The notes under the pieces were generated by a model that did no database searches, was not told the origin of the DNA, and was given only the letters and a program-made list of their open reading frames with translations. DNA of 64,000 bases from Caldora sp965222765 (GTDB lineage Bacteria; Cyanobacteriota; Cyanobacteriia; Cyanobacteriales; Coleofasciculaceae): the NCBI GenBank assembly GCA_965222765.1, contig CBDCVG010000108.1, positions 124,001 to 188,000 of the forward strand, given 5' to 3'. This document shows, in pieces, positions 18,501 to 26,725 of the stretch (the first letter of the stretch is position 1; every line of letters begins with the position of its first letter). Position numbers and translations under genes: made by a program.

Positions 18501-21281
18501 TCTGGGGAGGAATTTAGCCTGGAAGCAGGAGATTATCTGACGAAAATTTCAGGAAGTTGGGGAAGGCAAGCTCCTGATTATCCCAAAGAAGAAATTATCA
18601 CCCTCCAGTTTCATACTCATAAAGGCGTGAGCTCTAAAGTTTTTGGTGGAGGGAGTGGCAAACAGCAAGTAGAACCTTTCACATTGGAAGCACCTGAAGG
18701 TCAGGAAATTATTGGCTTTTTTGGTAGTCATGGAGGTCGTCAGGATATCTTAACTTCCTTAGGAATTTATCTCAAACCTGTTGAGGAAATTGCACCAGCT
18801 CCAGAAGAACCAACAGAGCCTGACTCAAACCTATCTACAGCAATTACCTTTGATGGTAAGAAAGACTATGTAGACATTCCACCGGATTCAGCCCTAGATC
18901 TGACTGACGACTTTACGATCGAAGCCTGGATTAAACCGGAAATCTTAGGCAAGCGAATAGTTGATAAAGGTATCGGTGGCAAAGCAGAAGGTTTTACCTT
19001 CGATACTTACCCACAAAACCTGCGCTTCATCAACAAAGGGGTAAAATTCACCAGTCGCAATCAGTTGAAAACAAAGATTTGGCAACATGTGGCTGTAACT
19101 TTTAAAAATGAGGTCGATGGGGTCAAACTCTATATCAATGGAGAAGAAGAAAATACAGCTACTCCAAATAAAGTAGGCACAGTCACCAAATTACCAGTGC
19201 GTATTGCTTCACAGGCAGATAAGCTTGGGAACTTATTTAAAGGTGACATCGCAGAAGTGCGGATGTGGAACCGAGTTCGTTCCCAAGATGAGCTCAAACA
19301 ATCCATGAATCACCGACTCAGGGGAGATGAAGCAGGATTAGTTGGTTATTGGCCTCTAAATGAAGGTAGTGGTACAACAATTGCTGACAAAACCAGCAAT
19401 GATAACCCAGGAACCCTTCATGGAGGTACATGGCAAGAGGATGCCTTGGATTTCATCCAACCAGCTCCACCCAAACAAGAAACTACTGATTCCCAATCAG
19501 CTCTGATGTTTGATGGGGTTGATGATTATGTCAGCTTGCCTATTAGTAGTATTCCCGAAGGTAAAGCAATTACTATTAGTTTCTGGGCTAAGGGTGGAGC
19601 ATCTTTACCTAAACAGAACTCCGTGTTTTTTGCCAATGCCAATCCGGATTTCGATCCAGGAAAAGGCAGAATTGTCAATATCCATTTACCTTGGAGCGAC
19701 AGCACTATTTATTTTGATTGTGGTTCCGATGGTAAAACATACAATCGGATCTCTAAAGCTGCCAAGGCAACAGATTTTAAGGATAAATGGACTCATTGGG
19801 CATTTACCCTGGATGCCAACACTGGAAAAATGGCGATTTATCTCAATGGAGAGCTGTGGTGTGAAGGTAATAAGAAAACCCTATCGATTCCTAAACCAGC
19901 CGAAGTCAAATTAGGAAGTGGCTACGGTTTTTATCATGGCTCACTCAGTGATGTCCGGGTTTGGGATAAAGCGCTGACTCCAACTGAAGTGAAAGAGACA
20001 ATGTCTGTTCGCTTAACAGGTAAAGAGCCAGGATTGGTTAGCTATTGGCCATTAGATGAAGGGATAGGCACTACACTAACTGATCTGACCAGTAATGGAA
20101 ATCATGGCACGATTCATGGTGCCACTTGGGAGGAGGATGAACTTGAGTTTATTACACCAGCTTCCCCTGAAGAACAAGCTACCACTGATTCAGAACAAGC
20201 TACCACTGATTCAGAACAAGCTACTACTGATTCAGAACAAGCTACTACTGATTCAGAACAAACTACTACTGATTCAGAACAAGCTACTACTGATTCAGAG
20301 CAAACTACTACCGATTCAGAACAAACTACTACTGATTCAGAACAAACTACTACTGATTCAGAACAAGCTACTACCGATTCAGAACAAGCTACTACTGATT
20401 CAGAACAAGCTACTACTGACGAAGAAAAACTTCCTTCCGTCCTTACGTTTGACGGCAAAGATGATTGTATCGACTGTGGAAGTGGCATTAATCTCACCAA
20501 CACGAGCTTTACGATCGAGTTTTGGGCAAAACGCAAGATAGCTGGTAAATTCGATCTAATCGTCTCTCAAGGTGAGCAGAAAAAGAATCACTGCTTACAC
20601 ATTGGATTTCGCGACAGCGATTTATTTACCTTCGCCTTCTGGGGTGATGATCTCAATACAGGTAAGTTTACGGATACCGATTGGCATCACTGGAGCTGTG
20701 TTTATGACGTTGATCGCCAGCAACAAATCATTTACCGTGATGGACAATTGGAAGCCTGCCGCCAGCCAGCAAACTACAAGGGGACAGGAAATTTTTACAT
20801 CGGTTCTTTCAAAGGAACCAGCCATTTTTTTGAGGGACAATTAGCCGATTTGCGAATTTGGGAAGAGGTTCGCACTCCCCAAGAAATTCAAGATGGCATG
20901 AACTCCCGCCTTACCGGGAACGAGTCAGGATTGATGGCATACTGGCCTTTAGATGAAGGCGAAGGTACTACCATCACAGACAAGACAGGTAACGGCAACG
21001 ATGGTACGATTACCGGAGCAATTTGGGAACAGATGGAGATTCCCTTTGAGGATGCAGAGCCCTCCTCAAAAGGGAACATAGTGATTACCTTGAATGGTGA
21101 GCAAGAATATATAGAGATTCCATCTGATTCAACCCTAGATCTGCTCGACAAGTTGATTATCAGATTTCAATGGGGAGCAGCTCGTATTAAGAAAAACTCA
21201 ATCAAGATTAAAATGAAAACCTCTAAGTCAAAGAAAAAACCATCCCGAAAGCGTAAGCCTCGCAAAAACCCCTTCCTGTAG
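15528..21281 (+). CDS. giant multi-LamG protein with jacalin-like lectin domain
   Basis: This 1917-residue protein is built of seven concanavalin/LamG-fold repeats of about 200 residues. They start near residues 5, 233, 451, 680, 1101, 1321 and 1637, each opening LTFDGKDDYI and closing with GLVGYWPLNEGSGT. Between repeats 4 and 5 (about 928-1086) sits a jacalin-like lectin domain (LGPKGSSIKGTSFDIYP, then IIGFFGSHGG). Twelve EQ(A/T)TTDS heptads separate repeats 6 and 7. An eighth repeat starts at about 1851 but breaks off into a Lys/Arg-rich tail. No signal peptide is visible. The role is probably carbohydrate binding or adhesion; secretion, if any, must use another route. Confidence 0.85.
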   Translation: MAASPQSVLTFNGTSDYISVPDSSSLQISAYTVEAWIKPAGKPNEAWKGIVGKPGRNYNIWIHNTGYVHHRFHTKASTNSGVPNTAKSSIKWNKWSHVAITNDGKTAKTYINGQLKKQGPTGGALIVDKTPLYVARRLDQQSGNYFKGQIADIRVWDQVRSPDQIKNLMGQRLKGDEAGLVGYWPLNEGSGTTAKDLTGNGNQGTIHGGTWTQEELDFITPASPKEKTITETKQLLPVLTFDGKDDFIDCGSGINLTNTNFTIEFWAKRKRAGKWHIVAFQGELKNNHGLHIGFRSENLFTLAFFGNDLNTGKYTDSDWHHWSCVYDRDRNQQIVYRDGIEVKNRQAQATYQGTGSFYIGSLQGTELFFEGQLADLRIWKEVRTPQEIQDGMNSRLIGNESGLMAYWPFDESEGTTVKDKTGNGNDGKISGAVWQQEELDLITPASPTEQSPQSVPTFDGKDDYIEVPYKSELNPAQFTLSCWVKVAGGQGKWRSPVTSRHAKGRHEGYKLYAGTNNKWQFWTGDGKRWVTLIGSDVVLNTWTHVAATYDGSKMTLYINGEPVGTPVQSKINLNTTYPLRIGAGKTEGNPGFFFNGEITEVRLWNRVHSQDQIKQSMNQRLQGDEAGLVGYWPLNEGSGTTVADKTNHENSGTIHGATWKQEELDLSTSDSSQEETQAKELQPALTFDGKDDYISIALNEPETEVTHEFWFKTDSPNCGFFSVVIGNNWGYHDRHLYLSGGNIKTRIWSNEVISSSNLKLADNKWHHLAHVFGSSVGGQKIYIDGELVASGSKHTSDANKQDTIWIGYSVDAQKKYCQGQITDVRIWKIARSPEEIKQSMNHRLRGDEEGLLGYWPLNEGSGAIATDKTSNGNQGTIYGAGTWKKEGGGTWKQEEIDFLQPAPPKEQSPETSSEGESEESQKPEEAGELLKLGPKGSSIKGTSFDIYPKEVAQSKITSISVGHAWAIDNLQVTYKSPDSSSVLRCKESPNQSGEEFSLEAGDYLTKISGSWGRQAPDYPKEEIITLQFHTHKGVSSKVFGGGSGKQQVEPFTLEAPEGQEIIGFFGSHGGRQDILTSLGIYLKPVEEIAPAPEEPTEPDSNLSTAITFDGKKDYVDIPPDSALDLTDDFTIEAWIKPEILGKRIVDKGIGGKAEGFTFDTYPQNLRFINKGVKFTSRNQLKTKIWQHVAVTFKNEVDGVKLYINGEEENTATPNKVGTVTKLPVRIASQADKLGNLFKGDIAEVRMWNRVRSQDELKQSMNHRLRGDEAGLVGYWPLNEGSGTTIADKTSNDNPGTLHGGTWQEDALDFIQPAPPKQETTDSQSALMFDGVDDYVSLPISSIPEGKAITISFWAKGGASLPKQNSVFFANANPDFDPGKGRIVNIHLPWSDSTIYFDCGSDGKTYNRISKAAKATDFKDKWTHWAFTLDANTGKMAIYLNGELWCEGNKKTLSIPKPAEVKLGSGYGFYHGSLSDVRVWDKALTPTEVKETMSVRLTGKEPGLVSYWPLDEGIGTTLTDLTSNGNHGTIHGATWEEDELEFITPASPEEQATTDSEQATTDSEQATTDSEQATTDSEQTTTDSEQATTDSEQTTTDSEQTTTDSEQTTTDSEQATTDSEQATTDSEQATTDEEKLPSVLTFDGKDDCIDCGSGINLTNTSFTIEFWAKRKIAGKFDLIVSQGEQKKNHCLHIGFRDSDLFTFAFWGDDLNTGKFTDTDWHHWSCVYDVDRQQQIIYRDGQLEACRQPANYKGTGNFYIGSFKGTSHFFEGQLADLRIWEEVRTPQEIQDGMNSRLTGNESGLMAYWPLDEGEGTTITDKTGNGNDGTITGAIWEQMEIPFEDAEPSSKGNIVITLNGEQEYIEIPSDSTLDLLDKLIIRFQWGAARIKKNSIKIKMKTSKSKKKPSRKRKPRKNPFL
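20170..20421 (+). repeat. 21-bp in-gene tandem repeat x12
   Basis: Twelve copies of a 21-bp unit (gaacaagctactactgattca with A/G and T/C variants) encode the EQ(A/T)TTDS linker. Such arrays change copy number readily, so linker length may vary between strains. Confidence 0.95.
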
Positions 21282-21623
21282 GATACTGTGGGCGAATCGA
21301 CTGGGGGGTCAGACCCCTCCCCAAACCCCTCCCCACCTCTCCCTAACCCTCTCCTACAAGGAGAGGGAAAAGGAATAAATTTGTTGGGTGAGAGGGGCTT
21401 TCCGGCTCCCCCTGAGAAAATAATGTAATAGGTAGGTTGGGTGAAGCGATAGCGTAACCCAACACTCCTCGCAATACTGCTCGGTTAAGAGAAATTATCG
21501 GTTAAAAAGCTGGGGGAGCTGGGGGAGAGAGATTAAGGCTTATCCGAGCAGTATTGACACTCCTCGGATATTCCCTTGGGTTTCACTTCGTTCCACCCAA
21601 CCTACAGGTTTTGCGCTGTTTGC
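21282..21623. other. intergenic repeats between LamG and minus-strand gene
   Basis: It holds a C-rich block (cctccccacctctccctaacc), a gagagggaaaaggaat block, and an inverted pair caatactgctcgg / ccgagcagtattg (about 21473 and 21545). No gene. Confidence 0.6.
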
Positions 21624-22322
21624 TCAAAACTCTGATTTACCACGCATTAAAGACTTGAGAGACTTGCGCTTACGCAAATCCATCATCTCCGCAAGACTTT
21701 CTGGTTTACTATCTAGGGGATGGTTATCCTCCGGCGGTAATACCGTTACCTGAGTTTGTTGGGTATTAAATTGGGTATTGGGTGGAATATTGGATTGAGT
21801 ATTTTGTGGGATATTAGGCGGAATATTAGGTTGAGTATTTTGTGGGATATTAGATGGAATATTTGGCTTGGGTTTGGGTTTGGTTTGGGCAGAAGTGACT
21901 GGCTGTGGTGTCTTGGCAGCATTTGGACGACGTCTTTTGGCAGGGAGACTTCTTTGTTGGTGAACGATTGTACCTGATTTTGGTCGCTTGGAGAATCGAC
22001 GGCGTTGGGTTGATCTTCTCAGAGCGTTGGTAACTAGTAGGGAACCACCAGCACAACCTAGAACAACTGCACTAAACAAAGGTAAAGACCAATCCCTTTC
22101 TTTGGGGGATTCTTCTATTTGTGTTGGAGCTGGTGTTGATAATGGTTCTTCTTCTTCAATGGAACCGGGGTTAAGCAAGCCGATAGTCGCTACAGTACCT
22201 ACTACAAGTAGTATTCCCCACAGCCCACCCCAAAAAGCAAAGGGATGTTTTTGGAGCAGCTTGTGGAAATGCGCTAGGGCATACTGCTGTTCAGGAAAAT
22301 TATCAGATGATGATTGGAGCAT
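21624..22322 (-). CDS. two-TM hypothetical protein with Asn/Pro-rich repeat
   Basis: This 232-residue protein has two transmembrane segments (about residues 30-50 and 80-98), a short loop rich in Glu/Pro between them, then a basic region (RRSTQRRRFSKRPKS) and a repeat of NIPPNIPQNTQ type (about 150-190), ending in a Lys/Arg-rich helix. The hydrophilic C-terminal two thirds are predicted cytosolic. I do not recognise a named family. It is divergent from the polyamine gene at 22504. Confidence 0.6.
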   Translation of the reverse strand: MLQSSSDNFPEQQYALAHFHKLLQKHPFAFWGGLWGILLVVGTVATIGLLNPGSIEEEEPLSTPAPTQIEESPKERDWSLPLFSAVVLGCAGGSLLVTNALRRSTQRRRFSKRPKSGTIVHQQRSLPAKRRRPNAAKTPQPVTSAQTKPKPKPNIPSNIPQNTQPNIPPNIPQNTQSNIPPNTQFNTQQTQVTVLPPEDNHPLDSKPESLAEMMDLRKRKSLKSLMRGKSEF

Positions 22323-22503
22323 TGACGCCCTTAACAGTCAAAATTAACTTAAACGCAAGGCAATTATTTGCGTCTGTACAGAATTATAGTCATCACGATA
22401 ACTTAATTCCAGCTTGATTAAGTATCAAAATCTGCCGCTGCTATTCCTGAGTGGGGCTGTACAATTAGTGCGAACGACTACAACTAATGATTAAAGTACG
22501 GTT

Positions 22504-23709
22504 ATGGGGAAAGTTCTGATTATTGGTGCAGGCGGAGTTGGTAATGTAGTTGCTCACAAGTGTGCTCAAGTAAAAGAGGTATTCTCCGAGATTCTCCTAG
22601 CGAGCAGAACCAAGGATAAATGTGATGCGATCGCATCTTCCATTAAACATCCATCATTGACAACAGCTCAACTTGATGCAGATAACGTTGCGGAAATTGT
22701 TGCCCTCATTAATGACTTTCAACCCGACATTGTCATCAATGTTGCTCTGCCTTATCAAGACTTGACGATTATGGATGCCTGTCTCGAAACAGGGGTGCAT
22801 TACTTGGATACAGCTAACTACGAACCCCTCGATGAAGCAAAATTTGAGTATAAGTGGCAGTGGGCTTACCAAGAACGGTACAAAGAAGCTGGGATTATGG
22901 CTGTTTTGGGATGCGGATTCGATCCTGGAGTAACAGGGGTATTTACCGCCTACGCCCTAAAGCACCATTTCGATGAGATTCATTACCTTGATATCGTCGA
23001 TTGCAACGCCGGAGATCATGGCCATCCCTTCGCTACTAATTTTAATCCTGAGATTAACATCAGAGAGATTACCCAAAAAGGGCGATACTATGAAAACTCC
23101 ACTTGGGTAGAAACTGCCCCCCTTTCCGTACATCGCCCCATCAATTATCCTGAGATTGGTGCGAGAGAGTCCTACCTCTTGTATCATGAAGAGCTTGAGT
23201 CTTTAGTAAAACACATTCCCACCATTAAACGGGCTCGCTTCTGGATGACTTTCGGTGAAAGTTATCTGACGCATCTTCGAGTACTCGAGAATGTAGGATT
23301 AACTAGTATTGAGCCGATTGAGTATGAAGGGCATCAGATTGTACCCTTACAATTCCTCAAAGCTGTCCTACCTACACCGTCTTCACTGGGAGAAAACTAT
23401 CAAGGTCAAACTTCCATAGGTTGCCATATTCGGGGGGTAAAAGATAGCAAACCAAGAACATACTATATCTACAATAATTGTGACCATGCCCAAGCTTATC
23501 AAGAAGTAGGGGCACAAGCTGTTGCCTATACTACAGGAGTACCGGCAATGCTTGGTGCTTCACTCGTTTTAACTGGTGAATGGCAAGGGGAGGGAGTCTT
23601 TAATGTCGAACAACTTGATCCTGATCCTTTTTTGGCAAAGCTGGGAACCTATGGGTTGGAGTGGCATGAGTTAATTGACAGCTCAGAAGAATTTGGAGAT
23701 TTGGCATGA
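22504..23709 (+). CDS. carboxynorspermidine/carboxyspermidine dehydrogenase
   Basis: A 401-residue saccharopine-dehydrogenase-family enzyme: N-terminal Rossmann motif IIGAGGVGNVV, then VINVALPYQDLTIMDACLETG and LGCGFDPGVTGVFTAYA. This subgroup condenses L-aspartate semialdehyde with putrescine or diaminopropane, using NADPH, to give carboxyspermidine or carboxynorspermidine. The gene for the matching decarboxylase follows 152 bp downstream, which supports the call. Which diamine is used cannot be decided from sequence. Confidence 0.88.
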   Translation: MGKVLIIGAGGVGNVVAHKCAQVKEVFSEILLASRTKDKCDAIASSIKHPSLTTAQLDADNVAEIVALINDFQPDIVINVALPYQDLTIMDACLETGVHYLDTANYEPLDEAKFEYKWQWAYQERYKEAGIMAVLGCGFDPGVTGVFTAYALKHHFDEIHYLDIVDCNAGDHGHPFATNFNPEINIREITQKGRYYENSTWVETAPLSVHRPINYPEIGARESYLLYHEELESLVKHIPTIKRARFWMTFGESYLTHLRVLENVGLTSIEPIEYEGHQIVPLQFLKAVLPTPSSLGENYQGQTSIGCHIRGVKDSKPRTYYIYNNCDHAQAYQEVGAQAVAYTTGVPAMLGASLVLTGEWQGEGVFNVEQLDPDPFLAKLGTYGLEWHELIDSSEEFGDLA

Positions 23710-23746
23710 GTGATATTGGAAGTCCAAATTTAACTGATATTAAATA

Positions 23747-23777
23747 AACCACGAAGGCACAAAGGACACAAAGGAAG
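23747..23777. repeat. CACAAAGG-type tandem repeat, copy 2
   Basis: aaggcacaaaggacacaaagg lies between the dehydrogenase and decarboxylase genes. Confidence 0.7.
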
Positions 23778-23861
23778 AAAAGAAGAAGATAAAGAGGAAG
23801 CCAAAAAACTTAAGTTAATCCATCAAGGATAGGTGTCGCTAGACTCCAATTAGTGAACAAG

Positions 23862-25001
23862 ATGACTGATTATTCCAAAAATCCTTCCCCCTGCTATGTG
23901 CTTGAGGAAGAAAAGCTAATTGAGAATCTTGAGTTAATTGACTCAGTACAAAAACGAGCTGGGGTTACCATAATTCTGGCACTGAAAGGGTTTGCCATGT
24001 TTAGTGCCTTTCCCATTGTCAAAAAATACTTACTAGGCACTACCGCTAGCTCTCTGTTTGAAGCAAGATTAGGGCGAGAAGAATTTGGTGGACAACTTCA
24101 TCTCTACTGTCCTGTTTATCAAGAAAACGAGTTTCCAGAACTCATCCAAGGAGCAACCCATATCTCGTTTAATTCTCTCAGCCAATGGCAGCAATTTAAA
24201 GAAAAGACTCTTTTAGCCCAGATATCACCGGGTTTACGCATTAATCCAGAATATTCGACCGTAGAACAGGATATCTATAATCCCTCGTCTCCCCTATCTC
24301 GTCTGGGAATACGTGCTGAAGTATTAGGTGATAAGTTACCGGAAGGTATTGAAGGGTTGCATTGCCACAACTTATGTGAAAGCAACTCACAGGCTTTAGC
24401 TCGTACTTTAGAGCAGATTGAAAGGCTATTTGGACATCATCTTCCCCAGCTCAAGTGGCTTAATTTAGGTGGAGGACATTTGATGACTTCTAAAAGTTAT
24501 GATATCGAACACCTAATCCAAGTAATAACCAGCTTTAAAAAGCGCTACCCTCACTTAGATATCTATCTGGAGCCCGGTTCAGCAGTAGCATGGGAAACTG
24601 GAGTGCTTCGAGCAACAGTTTTGGATTTGATTGAGACATCTGGTCCAATTATTGCCATGCTTGATGTATCATTTACAGCTCATATGCCTGATTGTTTGGA
24701 GATGCCTTATAAACCTCGTATTCGAGGTGCTAGAGATCCAAAAGAGGAAGAGCCAAGATACCGAATGGGGGGACTTACTTGTCTTGCAGGAGACTTTATG
24801 GGTATGGGAGATTACTACTTTGAAACGCCTTTGCAGGTTGGTGAGACGATTATTTTTGAAGATATGATTCACTATACGATGGTGAAGACTTCTATGTTTA
24901 ATGGCATAAAACATCCAGGGATTGGTATTGTTCGTTCTGATGGTAGCTTTGATTTGATTAGAGAATTTGGCTATGAGGATTATAAGGGTCGATTATCTTA
25001 G
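23862..25001 (+). CDS. nspC: carboxynorspermidine decarboxylase
   Basis: A PLP-dependent alanine-racemase-fold decarboxylase of about 379 residues. The PLP lysine is in LALKGFAMFS (K42), HCHNLCESNS and LNLGGGHLM hold further cofactor contacts, and the C-terminal active-site Cys region reads LTCLAGDFMGMGDYY. It removes the carboxyl group from carboxy(nor)spermidine to give spermidine or norspermidine. I prefer ATG 23862 over the in-frame GTG at 23853, because MTDYSKNPSPCYVLEE aligns with the usual N-terminus. Confidence 0.9.
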   Translation: MTDYSKNPSPCYVLEEEKLIENLELIDSVQKRAGVTIILALKGFAMFSAFPIVKKYLLGTTASSLFEARLGREEFGGQLHLYCPVYQENEFPELIQGATHISFNSLSQWQQFKEKTLLAQISPGLRINPEYSTVEQDIYNPSSPLSRLGIRAEVLGDKLPEGIEGLHCHNLCESNSQALARTLEQIERLFGHHLPQLKWLNLGGGHLMTSKSYDIEHLIQVITSFKKRYPHLDIYLEPGSAVAWETGVLRATVLDLIETSGPIIAMLDVSFTAHMPDCLEMPYKPRIRGARDPKEEEPRYRMGGLTCLAGDFMGMGDYYFETPLQVGETIIFEDMIHYTMVKTSMFNGIKHPGIGIVRSDGSFDLIREFGYEDYKGRLS

Positions 25002-25033
25002 AATTGTTAAGTATGGACATAGCACCTAGAGTT

Positions 25034-25240
25034 TCATATAATGAACCACAAAGACACAAAGGACACAAAGTGGGAGACTTTAGACGCTGTAGAACGCTCT
25101 CCTGGCAAAGTGAGTGGCGTTTGGGTATTCCGGAACACGCGAGTCCCCGTTGCTGCCTTATCGAGCAAAGCATCTTGCTCTTCTAGAGACAAGGTGTCTA
25201 TCATATCTAAAATTTCATCAAAACTGGCAGCTTTTGTCAT
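25034..25240 (-). pseudogene. truncated Uma2 partner protein
   Basis: ATG 25240 overlaps the stop of the Uma2 gene (TAATG). The first 27 residues (MTKAASFDEILDMIDTLSLE...) match the small helical protein often encoded next to Uma2. After DALLD the frame runs into repeat DNA (TGTRVFRNTQTP...) and stops, so the rest of the gene has been replaced. Confidence 0.5.
25042..25070. repeat. CACAAAGG-type tandem repeat, copy 3
   Basis: accacaaagacacaaaggac block near the end of nspC and inside the truncated Uma2 partner gene. Confidence 0.7.
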
Positions 25241-25806
25241 TAAAAATCCCACTCTTCAAACAGTTCAGCAACCGACATAGAAAAGCCAGGAATGATTGCG
25301 TCACCCTCTAGCACATCTTGAGGACGAAGCAAGCGATCGGGTTCGGGCGAATGGTAAACTAGAACATATTTTTCATCGGGATGAATCACCCAAACTAAGC
25401 GAGTATCGTTGTCGAAATATTCCACAATCTTGTCGTGGATTTCCTCAACCGTGTTGCTGGGAGAGAGAATTTCCACCGCCAGATCAGGAGAACCTTGAAA
25501 GAAACCACGAGGGGGACGCTTTAAACCCTTGAGCCGTTCTTTAGAGACAAAAGAGACGTCAGGCGCTCGCTTGTTGCCGTTATTTAAGGTAAACGCTGTA
25601 CTGGAATCACAGACTGCCCCTAGCTTATTCTGTTGAACAAACGTTGTCAGCAGTGCAACTAAGATGCAGGCAACATAGCCATGCTCCATCCCTGAATTGC
25701 CCATATCCACAAGCTCCCCGTTTACTAATTCATAGCGATGCCCATCTTTGGACAGTGCCATAAATTCCTCATCTGTCCAAACTTTTTTCTCGGTGGAGAT
25801 TGTCAT
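25240..25806 (-). CDS. Uma2 family putative endonuclease
   Basis: A 188-residue Uma2 (DUF820) protein with a complete PD-(D/E)XK core: FMALSKDGHRYELVNGELV, RAPDVSFVS, PDLAVEILSPSN, EIHDKIVEYFDNDTRLVWVI and the closing YVLVYHSP. Catalytic-type Asp, Glu and Lys positions are present. It is translationally coupled to the truncated partner gene. Its role in cyanobacteria is unknown; a nuclease on invading or mobile DNA is the usual guess. Confidence 0.85.
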   Translation of the reverse strand: MTISTEKKVWTDEEFMALSKDGHRYELVNGELVDMGNSGMEHGYVACILVALLTTFVQQNKLGAVCDSSTAFTLNNGNKRAPDVSFVSKERLKGLKRPPRGFFQGSPDLAVEILSPSNTVEEIHDKIVEYFDNDTRLVWVIHPDEKYVLVYHSPEPDRLLRPQDVLEGDAIIPGFSMSVAELFEEWDF

Positions 25807-25910
25807 TAACCAAGCCTCCTCTCGATTTTCCTGAATCTTTGCTTATAGTGTTACACGTTAGATGAAATCATTGCCAAAAATCTAAAATAGCTGCGATATG
25901 ATTCAAAGCA

Positions 25911-26545
25911 ATGCCCAATCTAGAAATTGCAATTACGGGATATGAGGTAGTGACTAAAGTCTTTACCCGCGAGGCTTTTCCCTAGAAAAATGCTGGAATC
26001 TTATTTAATCTCGGAGTAACCTATCAAGCCTCCAATCAATTCTCATCCCCCATACATTTCTGCATCTACTTCCTATTCATGCCTTGCCCATCTCCCACAA
26101 CGACAAAACAGTTAACTTACTAGATCGCTTCCCCAAAGGTGTCAGCTACGCACCCAGTTGTCAACTCCTACTACAAGCACAACAACGAAAACGCCCCAAC
26201 TTTACCAACCTGTTCGCCATCCAAAACCCCACAAACGACCTTGCCTATACCGATTTGGAAGTGCAAGCCATTACAGACTACTTTAACCCCGTTAATATCC
26301 TCGAAAAAGAAACTGCTACATTAGCAGCCATCAATGACACTAACCTGAACGCAATCCACTGCGCCCACTTTAGCTGTCACGGCTACTTTAACCAACGCAA
26401 TGCTCGTAAATCTGCCCTTATTCCAGCAGAGTCTCTGCTTAATTCTCCACCCAGCCAACTCGATCCAGAACATCATTTACTTTTGAAAGATGGCAAAGTA
26501 CTTGATCTCGACAAGTGCCTCACTCTTGATGCCATTTTCCACTAA
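25911..26545 (+). pseudogene. TPR-CHAT protein remnant
   Basis: From 25911 a frame reads ITGYEVVTKVFTREAFP then a stop, followed by a NLGVTYQ piece, both typical of TPRs in CHAT proteins. From about 26030 another frame reads ILIPHTFLHLLPIHALP and continues to 26545 with the CHAT core (DRFPKGVSYAPSCQLL, HCAHFSCHGYF). The catalytic His block is present but the protein ends before the Cys (SACET-type) block. So the gene has lost its 5' part, has frameshifts, and lacks the 3' end. CHAT proteins are caspase-like proteases. Confidence 0.7.
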
Positions 26546-26696
26546 CCATTTTCACCCCTTGACTCAATCATTGTTTTTAAGCTTAGTTTTTGGTGCTGCA
26601 GGGGCATTCATTACCAATAGACTCATCACTTTCATTCACAAAAGAAAGCTGTTTTAGTGGCGTGGCACAGCTAAAATGGTGGTTTACGAAGAAATT

Positions 26697-26725
26697 TCAC
26701 CACAGAGGCACAGAGGAGCACAGAG
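26697..26725. repeat. CACAGAGG-type tandem repeat, copy 4
   Basis: caccacagaggcacagagga block directly abutting the agmatinase GTG start. Its AGGAG (26714-26718) is placed 7 nt before the GTG, so the repeat provides the ribosome-binding site. Confidence 0.75.

Noticed and set aside
20114..20541. ORFs on both strands over the EQATTDS region
   Set aside because: Shadows of the 21-bp repeat inside the LamG gene, which has the coherent domain frame.
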